From Bacteroidaceae bacterium (GTDB lineage: Bacteria > Bacteroidota > Bacteroidia > Bacteroidales > Bacteroidaceae): a stretch of DNA of 46,569 nt. The notes below the pieces were generated by a model. The model was not told where the DNA came from and made no database searches. It saw only the letters and a list, made by a program, of their open reading frames with translations. Each line of letters begins with the position of its first letter. The stretch's first letter is position 1. Shown in pieces: positions 15,980 through 24,600 of this stretch. A program made the position numbers and the translations under genes. The stretch spans positions 1 through 46,569 of the forward strand of contig JAGBYI010000146.1 of assembly GCA_017628845.1 (NCBI GenBank), written 5' to 3'.

Positions 15980-16687
15980 TTAATCCAGTTCGACAAGTGC
16001 CTGACCGCTCTGTACCTGGTCACCCTCCTTGCAGAGGATAGCCTTCACGATACCGCTGGCCTCGCTGGTAATACTGTTCTCCATCTTCATGGCTTCCATC
16101 ATCAGGACGGTGTCGCCGGTGGAAACGCGGTCGCCCACCTTGACGCTAATCTTGGTGATAGCACCAGGCAGTGGTGCGGTAACGGTCTTGCTGCCTGCTG
16201 CAGGTGCAGACATGGCAGGAGCGGCACTCACTCCGGCGGGTGTTGCAGGAGCAGGCTTGGGCTCCAGAGCAGGAGCCTTGGCAGCAACGAAGTCAGCCAC
16301 CATTTCCACGAGCAGGTCGCCCTGGTTCACGCTCTGACCGTTGCTCACGGCTACGCGCTGGACGGTACCATCCACCTCGGATACGATATCGTTGGCCATC
16401 TTCATGGCTTCAATAACAAGCAGCACATCGCCACGCTTCACGTGCTGGCCTGCAGCCACCTTCACCTCGGTAACTGTGCCGGGCAGTTCGCTTACCACGT
16501 TCTTGGGGCCGCCAGCCTGGCTTGCCACAGGGGCAGAAGCAGCAGGACGGGGACCCTGAGCCTTGTTTTGGGGAATCTCCACCTGATAGGTCTGGCCATT
16601 CACAGTTACCTGCATGTTGCCGCCTTTGAGGTCTTCCACGGTGGCCAGATAGTCGGTGCCACCTATCTTGAATTTGAATTCTTTCAT
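15980..16687 (-). CDS. mmdC: Biotin carrier subunit with two tandem biotinyl domains
   Basis: Carrier that shuttles carboxybiotin between the carboxyltransferase and the membrane subunit. It is unusual in having two complete biotinyl domains. Domain 1 is about residues 63-131, with biotinylation motif EAMKM and Lys96. Domain 2 is about 166-235, with a second EAMKM and Lys201. An Ala/Pro-rich flexible linker (about 132-165) joins them, and another Ala/Pro stretch (42-62) precedes domain 1. The N-terminal 40 residues (FKIGGTDYLATVEDL...VTVNGQTYQVEI) form the usual assembly segment. Typical carriers of this type have one biotinyl domain and about 130-170 residues; here 235. Both lysine motifs are intact, so both may be biotinylated. 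It is flanked by gamma (28-nt gap) and beta subunit genes. Confidence 0.93.
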   Translation of the reverse strand: MKEFKFKIGGTDYLATVEDLKGGNMQVTVNGQTYQVEIPQNKAQGPRPAASAPVASQAGGPKNVVSELPGTVTEVKVAAGQHVKRGDVLLVIEAMKMANDIVSEVDGTVQRVAVSNGQSVNQGDLLVEMVADFVAAKAPALEPKPAPATPAGVSAAPAMSAPAAGSKTVTAPLPGAITKISVKVGDRVSTGDTVLMMEAMKMENSITSEASGIVKAILCKEGDQVQSGQALVELD

Positions 16688-16715
16688 TTGTACGTTATTT
16701 AATGTGTTACACGAC

Positions 16716-17045
16716 TTAGAGTCTGGGGTTCAACTGGGAAGTCCAGTTTTGGTTGTTATGGGTAATGGTGAGCACACGGCTTTCCTGTCTCTTCTCTTCC
16801 TGTTCGTACAGATAGAGAGCCACAGCAACTGCAGCCTTGTCCTCATCGCTGGCATTGGCAAAGGTCTTGGCCTGCTTCTGCTGGTTGTATGCAACCTTAG
16901 CGTTGCTGGCCTTGTTGGCTGTCTTGCGAGCTACAAAACTGAAGATGCCCAATATCCATACCAGAACCAAAAGAATGACGAAGACTACGGCAATGCTGAC
17001 CAGTGCCAATCCCCATGTTTCAGGTGTTACTGCAAGAATATTCAT
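16716..17045 (-). CDS. Na+-pumping decarboxylase gamma subunit (OadG-like)
   Basis: Small membrane subunit that scaffolds the alpha and beta subunits. It has 109 residues with one N-terminal transmembrane helix (GLALVSIAVVFVILLVLVWI, about 12-31), then a charged helix rich in Lys, Ala and Asp/Glu (DEDKAAVAVALYLYEQE), typical of Bacteroidetes OadG-like proteins. The C-terminal tail (ITHNNQNWTSQLNPRL) is conserved-looking. It starts 3 nt after the alpha-subunit stop, implying translational coupling. Confidence 0.88.
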   Translation of the reverse strand: MNILAVTPETWGLALVSIAVVFVILLVLVWILGIFSFVARKTANKASNAKVAYNQQKQAKTFANASDEDKAAVAVALYLYEQEEKRQESRVLTITHNNQNWTSQLNPRL

Positions 17046-17048
17046 AGG

Positions 17049-18620
17049 TTACAGGGGTATGTTGCCATGCTTCTTGGCAGGGTTGGTAAGTTTCTTGTTC
17101 TCCAGTTGAGCCAGGGCTCGAATCACGCGGAAGCGAGTATTGCGAGGTTCGATAACATCATCGATGTAACCGAACTTGGCAGCCTGGTAGGGGTTGGCAA
17201 AGAGTTTTGTGTACTCGTCTTCCTTCTCCTTGATGTATGCCTTTGCTTCCTCCACCTTGCCTTCGTCCTTCAGTGCCTTGGCATCCTTGGCATAGAGCAC
17301 GCTGGCTGCACCGCTGGCACCCATAACGGCAATCTCGGAAGAGGGCCATGCGTAGTTGATGTCGCCACGGAGCTGCTTACAGCTCATCACGATGTGGCTG
17401 CCGCCATAGCTCTTGCGCAGGGTAACGGTAACCTTGGGCACAGTAGCCTCGCCATAGGCATAGAGCAGCTTGGCACCATGCAGGATAACTGCATTGTACT
17501 CCTGTGCAGTACCGGGCAGGAAGCCGGGAACGTCCACGAGGGTAACGATGGGAATATTGAAGGCGTCGCAGAAACGTACGAAGCGTGCGCCCTTGCGGCT
17601 GCTGTTGCAGTCCAGTACACCTGCCAACTGCTTGGGCTGGTTGGCAACGATACCTACAGACTGGCCGTTGAAGCGTGCGAAACCGATAATCAGGTTCTTG
17701 GCATAGTTGGGCTGAACCTCAAAGAACTCTCCATCGTCCACGATACCGGCAATAACCTGATACATGTCGTAGGGCATGTTGGGATTGTCGGGGATGATGT
17801 CGTTCAGGTAGTCCTCCATACGGCCGATGGGGTCGGTGCAAGCCTTGCGAGGAGTCTTCTCCATGTTGTTCTGGGGAATGTAGCTCATCAGCTTCTTGAG
17901 CATAGCGATGGCCTCTTCCTCGTTGCTGGCGGTAAAGTGGGTTACACCGCTCTTGGTGGCATGTACGCTGGCACCACCCAATTGCTCCTGGGTAACAACC
18001 TCGCCAAGAACTGCCTTAACGGGGCCGGGGCCTGTGAGGAACATATAAGAGGTATTCTCCACCATCAGGGTGAAGTCGGTCAGCGCAGGACTATATACGG
18101 CACCACCGGCGCAGGGACCCATGATGGCACTGATCTGGGGGACCACACCAGAAGCCATGATGTTGCGCTGGAATATTTCGGCATAACCTGCCAGAGAGTT
18201 GATACCCTCCTGAAGACGAGCACCGCCAGAGTCGTTCAGACCGATAACGGGTGCGCCCACCTTCATGGCCATGTCCATAACCTTGCAAATCTTGCTGGCC
18301 AACATCTCGGACAGAGAACCTGCACTAACGGTAAAGTCCTGTGCGAAAACATAAACCAGACGACCGTCGATGGTACCGCTGCCGGTTACCACACCATCGC
18401 CCAGATAGTGCTTCTTCTCCATGCCGAAGTTGTAGCAACGATGCTCAACGAACATGTCCATCTCTTCGAAGCTGCCTTCGTCCAGCAGCATGGCGATGCG
18501 CTCACGTGCTGTCAACTTGCCCTTCTCATGCTGCTTGGCAATGGCTTTCTCGCCACCACCGATGCGAGCCTTCTCGCGGAGTTCCATCAACTCCTTGATC
18601 TTTTCTGTTTGATTGCTCAT
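17049..18620 (-). CDS. mmdA: Methylmalonyl-CoA decarboxylase alpha subunit (biotin-dependent carboxyltransferase)
   Basis: Transfers the carboxyl group of (S)-methylmalonyl-CoA to the biotin carrier, yielding propionyl-CoA, the last steps of the succinate-propionate pathway. The 523 residues have the two-crotonase-fold architecture. N-terminal half: [30 protein letters not shown], the first oxyanion region [13 protein letters not shown], and [15 protein letters not shown]-terminal half: [19 protein letters not shown]-like, [33 protein letters not shown] and [14 protein letters not shown]. It is also close to propionyl-CoA carboxylase beta chains; the adjacent OadG-like and membrane beta subunits decide for the Na+-pumping enzyme. 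It is the first cistron, with a promoter at 18711-18718. Confidence 0.93.
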   Translation of the reverse strand: MSNQTEKIKELMELREKARIGGGEKAIAKQHEKGKLTARERIAMLLDEGSFEEMDMFVEHRCYNFGMEKKHYLGDGVVTGSGTIDGRLVYVFAQDFTVSAGSLSEMLASKICKVMDMAMKVGAPVIGLNDSGGARLQEGINSLAGYAEIFQRNIMASGVVPQISAIMGPCAGGAVYSPALTDFTLMVENTSYMFLTGPGPVKAVLGEVVTQEQLGGASVHATKSGVTHFTASNEEEAIAMLKKLMSYIPQNNMEKTPRKACTDPIGRMEDYLNDIIPDNPNMPYDMYQVIAGIVDDGEFFEVQPNYAKNLIIGFARFNGQSVGIVANQPKQLAGVLDCNSSRKGARFVRFCDAFNIPIVTLVDVPGFLPGTAQEYNAVILHGAKLLYAYGEATVPKVTVTLRKSYGGSHIVMSCKQLRGDINYAWPSSEIAVMGASGAASVLYAKDAKALKDEGKVEEAKAYIKEKEDEYTKLFANPYQAAKFGYIDDVIEPRNTRFRVIRALAQLENKKLTNPAKKHGNIPL

Positions 18621-18710
18621 TTTGAGTTTTAATGATATATGTTATTACTTCTTTCCTGTCTAATAACAACAATCGCGCGTACTTATTTATTAAATACGCA
18701 CAATCGTTTG

Positions 18711-18718
18711 CAAAGTTA
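18711..18718 (-). promoter_or_regulatory. -7 box of the decarboxylase operon promoter
   Basis: Minus-strand TAACTTTG followed by CA, about 90 nt before the mmdA start. Leader of roughly 85 nt; no riboswitch-like fold recognised. The -33 element is not clear. Confidence 0.65.
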
Positions 18719-18870
18719 ACAATAAATAACGAATGTCTGCCGACATAGTGACGCTAAATTGCCCTGCCAGGCATGTTTTTCCCAAATATTCGCATCGGTG
18801 CATCCAAGTTTGCTCCTTTTTTTATAATTTTGACTTCCAGTCCTAATCTTACACTCGAAAAAACGAATAA

Positions 18871-18901
18871 TTGCTTTTTCACTCACTTAACCGTAAGTTG
18901 G
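18871..18901 (+). promoter_or_regulatory. Promoter of the MATE-PPTase-exonuclease unit
   Basis: TTG at 18871, 20-nt spacer, TAAGTTGG at 18894-18901 (one mismatch to TAnnTTTG). The sequence TTGCTTTTTCACTCACTTAA is nearly identical to the -33/spacer of the first mrp promoter (44125-44144). It places the transcription start at about 18907, which argues for the MATE start codon at 18910. Confidence 0.55.
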
Positions 18902-18909
18902 ACCTTGAT

Positions 18910-20268
18910 ATGGCACAGAGAGTACCTACAGAATTGGGTGAGAAACCCGTTGGGAGACTATTGCTGAACTATGCTTTGCCAGCCATCATGGCAATGATAG
19001 CAAGTTCATTGTATAATATGGTGGACAGAGCGTTTATCGGACACTTTGTCGGCAAGTTGGCATTGGGCGGGCTCACCGCCACATTCCCTTTCATGAACCT
19101 TGGAGCCGCTTTCGGCGCCATGGTGGGAGTGGGTGCATGTACTGTTATCAGCGTCAGGCTGGGACAGAAGGACTATGCCACGGCACAGAACGTACTGGGC
19201 AACACCATTACGCTGAACATTATCCTGGGCACTTTGTTCACCATCGTGTGCATGATGTTCCTGGACCCCATACTGCTACTCTTCGGTGCATCGGACATTA
19301 CCCTGCCATATGCCAGGGAATATATGCAGATAATACTGCTGTTCAACGTTATCTCGCACAGTTATCTCGGCCTCAACGCCATAATGCGTGCGGCGGGCCA
19401 TCCTATAACCGCCATGACACTGACCCTGTGCGGTGTACTGGTAAATGCTGCCTTGGACCCCTTGTTTATCATTGTCCTTGGCATGGGGATACGTGGTGCC
19501 GCCATTGCCACGGTGATTTCCCAGACGCTGGCCCTCGTGGCGGTGCTTATGCTGTTCAGCCGCAAGAGCGAACTGCTCCATCTGAGGCGCGGCATATACA
19601 AACTGAAGGCAATCATCGTTAGGCAGACACTGGCCATTGGCATGTCGCCATTCCTGATGAATGCCTGTTCGTGCCTGGTGGTGCTGCTCTTGAACCGCAG
19701 CATGCAGAAGTATGGTGGCGACGATGCCCTGGCTGCCTATGGCATAGTAAATAGCGTGGCATTCGTGTTCTTCATGGTTGTCATGGGCCTTAACCAGGGC
19801 ATGCAGCCCATAGTAGGCTACAACTGGGGAGCGCACCGCAACGACCGCGTCTGGCAAGCACTACGCTACACTATGGCGGCTGGCACGGTGGTAACTACGC
19901 TGGGTTTCCTCATAGGCATGTTCATACCGGAAATACCGGCTATGGTATTCACTAAGGACGAGCATATCATATCCATGGCGGCGAGGGGTTTCCGCATCTG
20001 CGTGATGATATTCCCATTGGTGGGCGGGCAGATAGTGGTGAGCCACTTCTTCCAAAGCATAGGACATGCTGGAAAGAGCATTTTCCTGAGCCTGTCGCGC
20101 CAACTTATTTTCCTGATACCAGGCATGCTCATCCTGCCCAACTTCCTCGGTTTGGACGGTGTGTGGTATAGCCTGCCCTTTGCCGACACCATGAGTTGCA
20201 TCTTTACCTTGACCATGCTTTGGTGGCAGGTAAGGCATATACGTGCCAAGGAGGTTCAAAAAGCATGA
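18910..20268 (+). CDS. MATE-family multidrug/Na+ antiporter
   Basis: Twelve-helix membrane exporter of the MATE family (MatE repeated twice), exporting organic cations or drugs in exchange for Na+ or H+. The start at 18910 (MAQRVPTELGEKPVGRLLLNY) is preferred over 18871, because that ATG lies inside the probable promoter. About 452 residues. Family features: LLLNYALPAIMAMIASSLYNMVD at the N-terminus, then GLTATFPFMNL, ARE-rich helices, and GLNQGMQPIVGYNWGA at the start of the second half's conserved loop. The C-terminus overlaps the next start by ATGA, so the PPTase is translationally coupled. Substrate not predictable. Confidence 0.9.
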   Translation: MAQRVPTELGEKPVGRLLLNYALPAIMAMIASSLYNMVDRAFIGHFVGKLALGGLTATFPFMNLGAAFGAMVGVGACTVISVRLGQKDYATAQNVLGNTITLNIILGTLFTIVCMMFLDPILLLFGASDITLPYAREYMQIILLFNVISHSYLGLNAIMRAAGHPITAMTLTLCGVLVNAALDPLFIIVLGMGIRGAAIATVISQTLALVAVLMLFSRKSELLHLRRGIYKLKAIIVRQTLAIGMSPFLMNACSCLVVLLLNRSMQKYGGDDALAAYGIVNSVAFVFFMVVMGLNQGMQPIVGYNWGAHRNDRVWQALRYTMAAGTVVTTLGFLIGMFIPEIPAMVFTKDEHIISMAARGFRICVMIFPLVGGQIVVSHFFQSIGHAGKSIFLSLSRQLIFLIPGMLILPNFLGLDGVWYSLPFADTMSCIFTLTMLWWQVRHIRAKEVQKA

Positions 20269-20846
20269 AACTGATTGTAAGGGACAATCTTGACGGATAC
20301 TTGCCGGAGGATTTAGAACGGGACATATCCCAGCTCCCCTCCTGGAGGAGAGAGCAGGCCTTGAAATACAGGCATTTCCAAGGACAAAGGGATTGCACGC
20401 TCTCGTACCTGCTTCTTTGCCAGGCATTAGAAGACGAATTTGGCATAGCGGACAAGCCAACCTTCCTTATAGGCGAGCACGGCAAGCCCTCGTTGCAGGA
20501 ATACCCCAGCATCCACTTCAACATAAGCCATTGCGCCGACGCCATTGCCTGTGCCGTGGGAGACAAGCCCATAGGCATAGATGTGGAGAGTACCGAACGC
20601 AAAATCAGCGATGCCCTGATCAGGCACACAATGAGCCCCCAGGAACAGGAGAAAATAGCAGGCGACCCTATACGCTTCTTCCGTTTCTGGACACAAAAGG
20701 AGGCATTGGTCAAACTACGCGGCACGGGACTACAGGACAATCTGCACGACCTGCTTCTGCCACAGAACACGGCAGACATTGTATTCCACACCGAAGAACA
20801 TGCCGACAAGGGCTACGTCCTATCCATAGCAACATTTAAAGAATAG
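20265..20846 (+). CDS. 4'-phosphopantetheinyl transferase (Sfp type)
   Basis: Transfers phosphopantetheine from CoA to a serine of carrier proteins (acyl carrier or peptidyl/polyketide carriers). The ATG at 20265 overlaps the MATE stop (ATGA); this start gives 193 residues, beginning MKLIVRDNL. Sfp motifs: HFNISHC (about 84-90), Mg2+-binding IGIDVE with D106 and E108, and WTQKEALVK with K145-E146. A compact Sfp homologue at the short end of the family. The window has no polyketide or non-ribosomal peptide genes, so its carrier is elsewhere. Confidence 0.92.
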   Translation: MKLIVRDNLDGYLPEDLERDISQLPSWRREQALKYRHFQGQRDCTLSYLLLCQALEDEFGIADKPTFLIGEHGKPSLQEYPSIHFNISHCADAIACAVGDKPIGIDVESTERKISDALIRHTMSPQEQEKIAGDPIRFFRFWTQKEALVKLRGTGLQDNLHDLLLPQNTADIVFHTEEHADKGYVLSIATFKE

Positions 20847-20857
20847 ATATAAAAGAC

Positions 20858-21610
20858 ATGAAATTCATAAGTTGGAACGTTAACGGCCTGCGCGCCGTTG
20901 TCGGCAAGAACTTCCTGGAGGCATTCAATGCCTTGGATGCCGACTTCTTCTGCCTTCAGGAAACGAAACTCCAGGAGGGGCAGATAGATTTGGATATACC
21001 CGGTTATCAATCCTATTGGAATTATGCCGAAAAGAAAGGGTACAGCGGAACTGCCATCTTCACACGTCACACTCCCTTGTCCGTTAGCTACGGCATGGGT
21101 ATTGAGGAGCATGACCACGAGGGCAGGCTTATCACCTTGGAGATGGAGGATTTCTACCTTGTATGCTGCTATACGCCAAACTCCCAGGACGGACTGAAGC
21201 GCCTGGACTACCGTATGCAGTGGGAGGAGGACCTTCGTTCATACCTCATGCAGTTGGATGCCAAGAAACCCGTTGTATATTGTGGCGACCTGAACGTGGC
21301 GCACCAGGAGATTGACCTGAAGAACCCGAAGACAAACCGCATGACCCCAGGGTTCACCGACGAGGAGCGCGAGAAGATGACCACACTGCTTGACGGCGGT
21401 TTCACAGATACCTTCCGTTTCCTGCATCCCGACGAAAAGGATATCTACTCATGGTGGAGTTACCGCTTCAAGGCAAGGGAAAAGAACACGGGCTGGCGTA
21501 TCGACTACTTCATCACGTCCAACCGCCTACAAGAAAGAATTGTAGAGGCGAGCATACACACCGACATCTTCGGCAGCGACCATTGCCCAGTAGGTCTGGT
21601 GCTGAAGTAA
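20858..21610 (+). CDS. xth: Exodeoxyribonuclease III / AP endonuclease
   Basis: Base-excision repair enzyme (EEP superfamily) cleaving at abasic sites. Motifs in order: ISWNVNGLRAV (N-terminal Asn), FFCLQETKLQ (metal-binding Glu), YTPNSQDG, YCGDLNVAH (catalytic Asp), DTFRFLHP, YSWWSYR, WRIDYF, and the terminal SDHCPVGL (catalytic Asp-His). Full length at 250 residues. It starts 11 nt after the PPTase stop, third gene of the unit. A terminator follows. Confidence 0.95.
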   Translation: MKFISWNVNGLRAVVGKNFLEAFNALDADFFCLQETKLQEGQIDLDIPGYQSYWNYAEKKGYSGTAIFTRHTPLSVSYGMGIEEHDHEGRLITLEMEDFYLVCCYTPNSQDGLKRLDYRMQWEEDLRSYLMQLDAKKPVVYCGDLNVAHQEIDLKNPKTNRMTPGFTDEEREKMTTLLDGGFTDTFRFLHPDEKDIYSWWSYRFKAREKNTGWRIDYFITSNRLQERIVEASIHTDIFGSDHCPVGLVLK

Positions 21611-21633
21611 ACAGAGAAGACACAAAACAATAC

Positions 21634-21676
21634 AAAATCAGCCTCTGTCCCCAACCGGTGGACAGAGGCTGATTTT
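21634..21676. terminator. Bidirectional terminator between exonuclease III and the papain-like peptidase
   Basis: Perfect 17-bp stem (21634-21650 with 21660-21676), 9-nt loop, AAAA before and TTTT at the end of the stem, so it can act on both strands. Confidence 0.92.
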
Positions 21677-21697
21677 CTTATGTCTAATGAACAATGA

Positions 21698-24600
21698 TTA
21701 CTTCACAACCACTTTCTTGCCATCTACAATGTATATACCTGCGGGCAGACCTTCAATAGTCTTTCCTACGTACTGACCTGACAGGGTGTAGACACCTGCT
21801 CTGCCAGCGGTAACACTTTCGTCCTGCCATACGTCTTCAACAGCGGTTATGGTTTCATCTTCAAGCACGTTTCCAAAGTACAGGGAGAAAACACCCTTTG
21901 ACAAGCCCCATGCATCGCCATCAGGACCAAAGCCCGAGCGCACACCATCGTTGCCGTTTCCCGAGCGGTCAATAACATTTCCGCTACTCTGGTTGAAATC
22001 ATAGTATGCAAGCAGGTTGTCACTTTCAACGTATGCCTCTGGACTTTCCATGTGCTGGTTGCACAGGTCCTGGATAGTTTTGGTTGAAATGTATTTTCCC
22101 CAGAAACGGAACTCGTCAATGCGACCATATATGGGAGCGTTTGCACCACCGATAGTGAATTTCTTGATACCAGTTATTTCACTTGAATTGCCTGTCTTAT
22201 ATGATTTGAGAAGTTTGCCGTTGCGTAGGAAACCGATAGTGCCGGTATTAGTGCGAATAATCGCATAGTGGTTCCATTCGTTTGGAATAAAGAAACCATT
22301 CTCTGAAGTTGTTACGCTGCCATTAACATATACTGACATTTCGCCATAGTTGCCGACTTTCAACAGCAGAGTTTCCTCGCTGTCACCGAAGCCCCAGCAA
22401 TTAGTGCCGAAGTGTGAAGGGTTGGCCCAGAATTCAATGGTGAATCCATTCAGAGTGGGCACGGCATTTGTCAAGGTTACCTTGGACGCAGCTTGTGAGA
22501 ACGAAAGACCATTCTCGGAATCATCGTTGGTGACAATCAGAGCACGCTCCTTGGATGCGGAACTGCTGCCCATGTGGTTACTTGCCTTAAGACTGATGTT
22601 GTACTTGCCGGGATATTTTGGAACCCACATCTGCTCCTTGTTGCCTTGTGTGATGATGGTCTTCTGTGCTTCGCCTTCCAGTGTCCATTCGTAATCTGTA
22701 GCGCCATATCGTGAGGTACTGCTTAATTGGACGGGAGTCTCCTTGAGTACAACGGCATCCCTGATAGTGAAATCTGCCAAAGGAGCTACGGCTGTTACAT
22801 GGACAATCTGGCTGCTCTCTGCAATGTGGCCGTCGGCCATGGTTATCTTTAGTGTTACAGTGTAGTCTCCGTCTTTAATGTATGTAGCGCCTGCCTTGGC
22901 TCCATAAACAGTTTCAACTTCTGCACCTGGCAGTATCCATTCATAACTGCATGCACTGGCGTAGTTGTTGGCAATCAAACTAAGATGTTCGCTACACGGT
23001 ATTGTCTCTGCGCTCATTGTAAATGAGGGGTCTATAACAGATGCCTCTGCCACCTCCACCTCAATGGTGTCTGTGAAATTACTACCGGCATAGTTCGTGC
23101 CTCCAACAGCACACATGTATTTGCCAGGTTCCTTGAAGACTACTGTGGGTGCCTCCACGTTCATCTCGTTAATGCCGCATGCGGGAATTGTCCACCATAC
23201 CTTATTTATGGATTCGCTTCTGGTTGCAGTCAAAGTGACAGGAGTGCCTGCAGATATATTCTTAGGCGCATTGATTTTAATGCTTCCTGGCATGATACAG
23301 TATTTAAATTCTAAAGAGGAGGAAACCTGGGGATCCCCGTTTGCCTGAATAGGAGCATGGTTTCCCCCGGCATAATCGCGCATGTAGTATTTGCCATCTT
23401 CACCCATGAATGTGTCACCTTTGTAGTATGCCAGCAAACCTTGTGGCAATACATCACCATAAAACTCCTGATTTCTGATGGCAGTTCCGTAATTGACTCC
23501 AAGAATCTGTTTCTGTGTGCGAGCATGATCCCAGATTCGTATTTCGTCATACTGAGCGTTTTGTGCTTTGTTATTGCCGTTGGAGGCAAATACCATGTCT
23601 CCGAAACCGCCTAAGCCGCTATATGAACTGCTTGTAACGCTTCCTGCTGCCGTTCCGTTTTTATATAAGATCATTCTGTTGCCATTGACAACGATTGCGA
23701 CATGAGTCCATTCGTTAAGTTTGAACTGTGTATTGCTTTGTCCAATACGGTTATAAGTGTCCCATCCGCAAGTGAATGTCCCATTGCTGTTAAAATGCTG
23801 CATATATGTTCCCCAGCCGGGACCTGCTTCGCAGTTCCAGTCTACTAATCTTGTGGGCTTGATGAAGAATTCTATGGTGCATTCCTTGTAGTGGTTGGTA
23901 AATACGTTGGGAATAGTAAAACCAGCGTATTCAAATGAGGATGCAACAGTATTCTTCTGGACGGCAATGGTGCAAGTGGTCTTGTCGCTCTCAGTCCCGT
24001 CTGTATACAGCGCTGTAACGGCATATTCCATACCGCCGTTAACAGAGTAGGTTTTGTCTGTAGTATTGCCAATCTTCACTCCATCCTGGTATATGTTATA
24101 GGACTCAAGTGTATAACTGCTCTTTATGGGGGCATCCCATGTGAGTACGTCATTGTTTAGGGTAAGGTTGGTTATAGGCTCGTATCCTTTTCCGTAAACG
24201 ACGGCAGAGATAATAAGACGGTTGCCCTCCTTGGTTATGTTGAATTTTTCTCCGCCAAGGTCAAATGGGGTGTCTATACCGTCAAGGTCTTTTTCAAGGT
24301 CAAGGATACTTGCTTCGTAGACATTTCCTTGTCCGCTGTTTGTAGTCTTCTTTCTGTTGATGATGAAGAAGTACTTAAGAGGTCTGTTAGTGTCAAAGTT
24401 GGCGCTAAGGTCAGTTAGGTCGTAGCAGAACTCCATTGGATCATAATTCCATCCTGTTGCCCACTTGCCCAACATGGGGATGGCGGGTGCCGGATCAGTA
24501 TTGCCATTGGCGCCGTCACCGGCATAGCGGAAGTGGTGCATATCCATTACTGCCTCGGGTTCTGTGGCATTAATGTCCGAGCTTATGCCCACCTGCAGGA

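Noticed and set aside
16656-18632. 658-residue plus-strand frame opposite the decarboxylase operon
   Set aside because: Cys/His/Leu-rich composition typical of an antisense shadow. The minus strand encodes recognised MmdA, OadG-like and carrier proteins across the same bases.
18621-18710. Riboswitch in the mmdA leader
   Set aside because: An A/T-rich leader of about 85 nt without recognisable conserved riboswitch cores.
18871-18909. ATG 13 codons upstream of the MATE start
   Set aside because: It overlaps the likely promoter, and the extra residues are not MATE-like.
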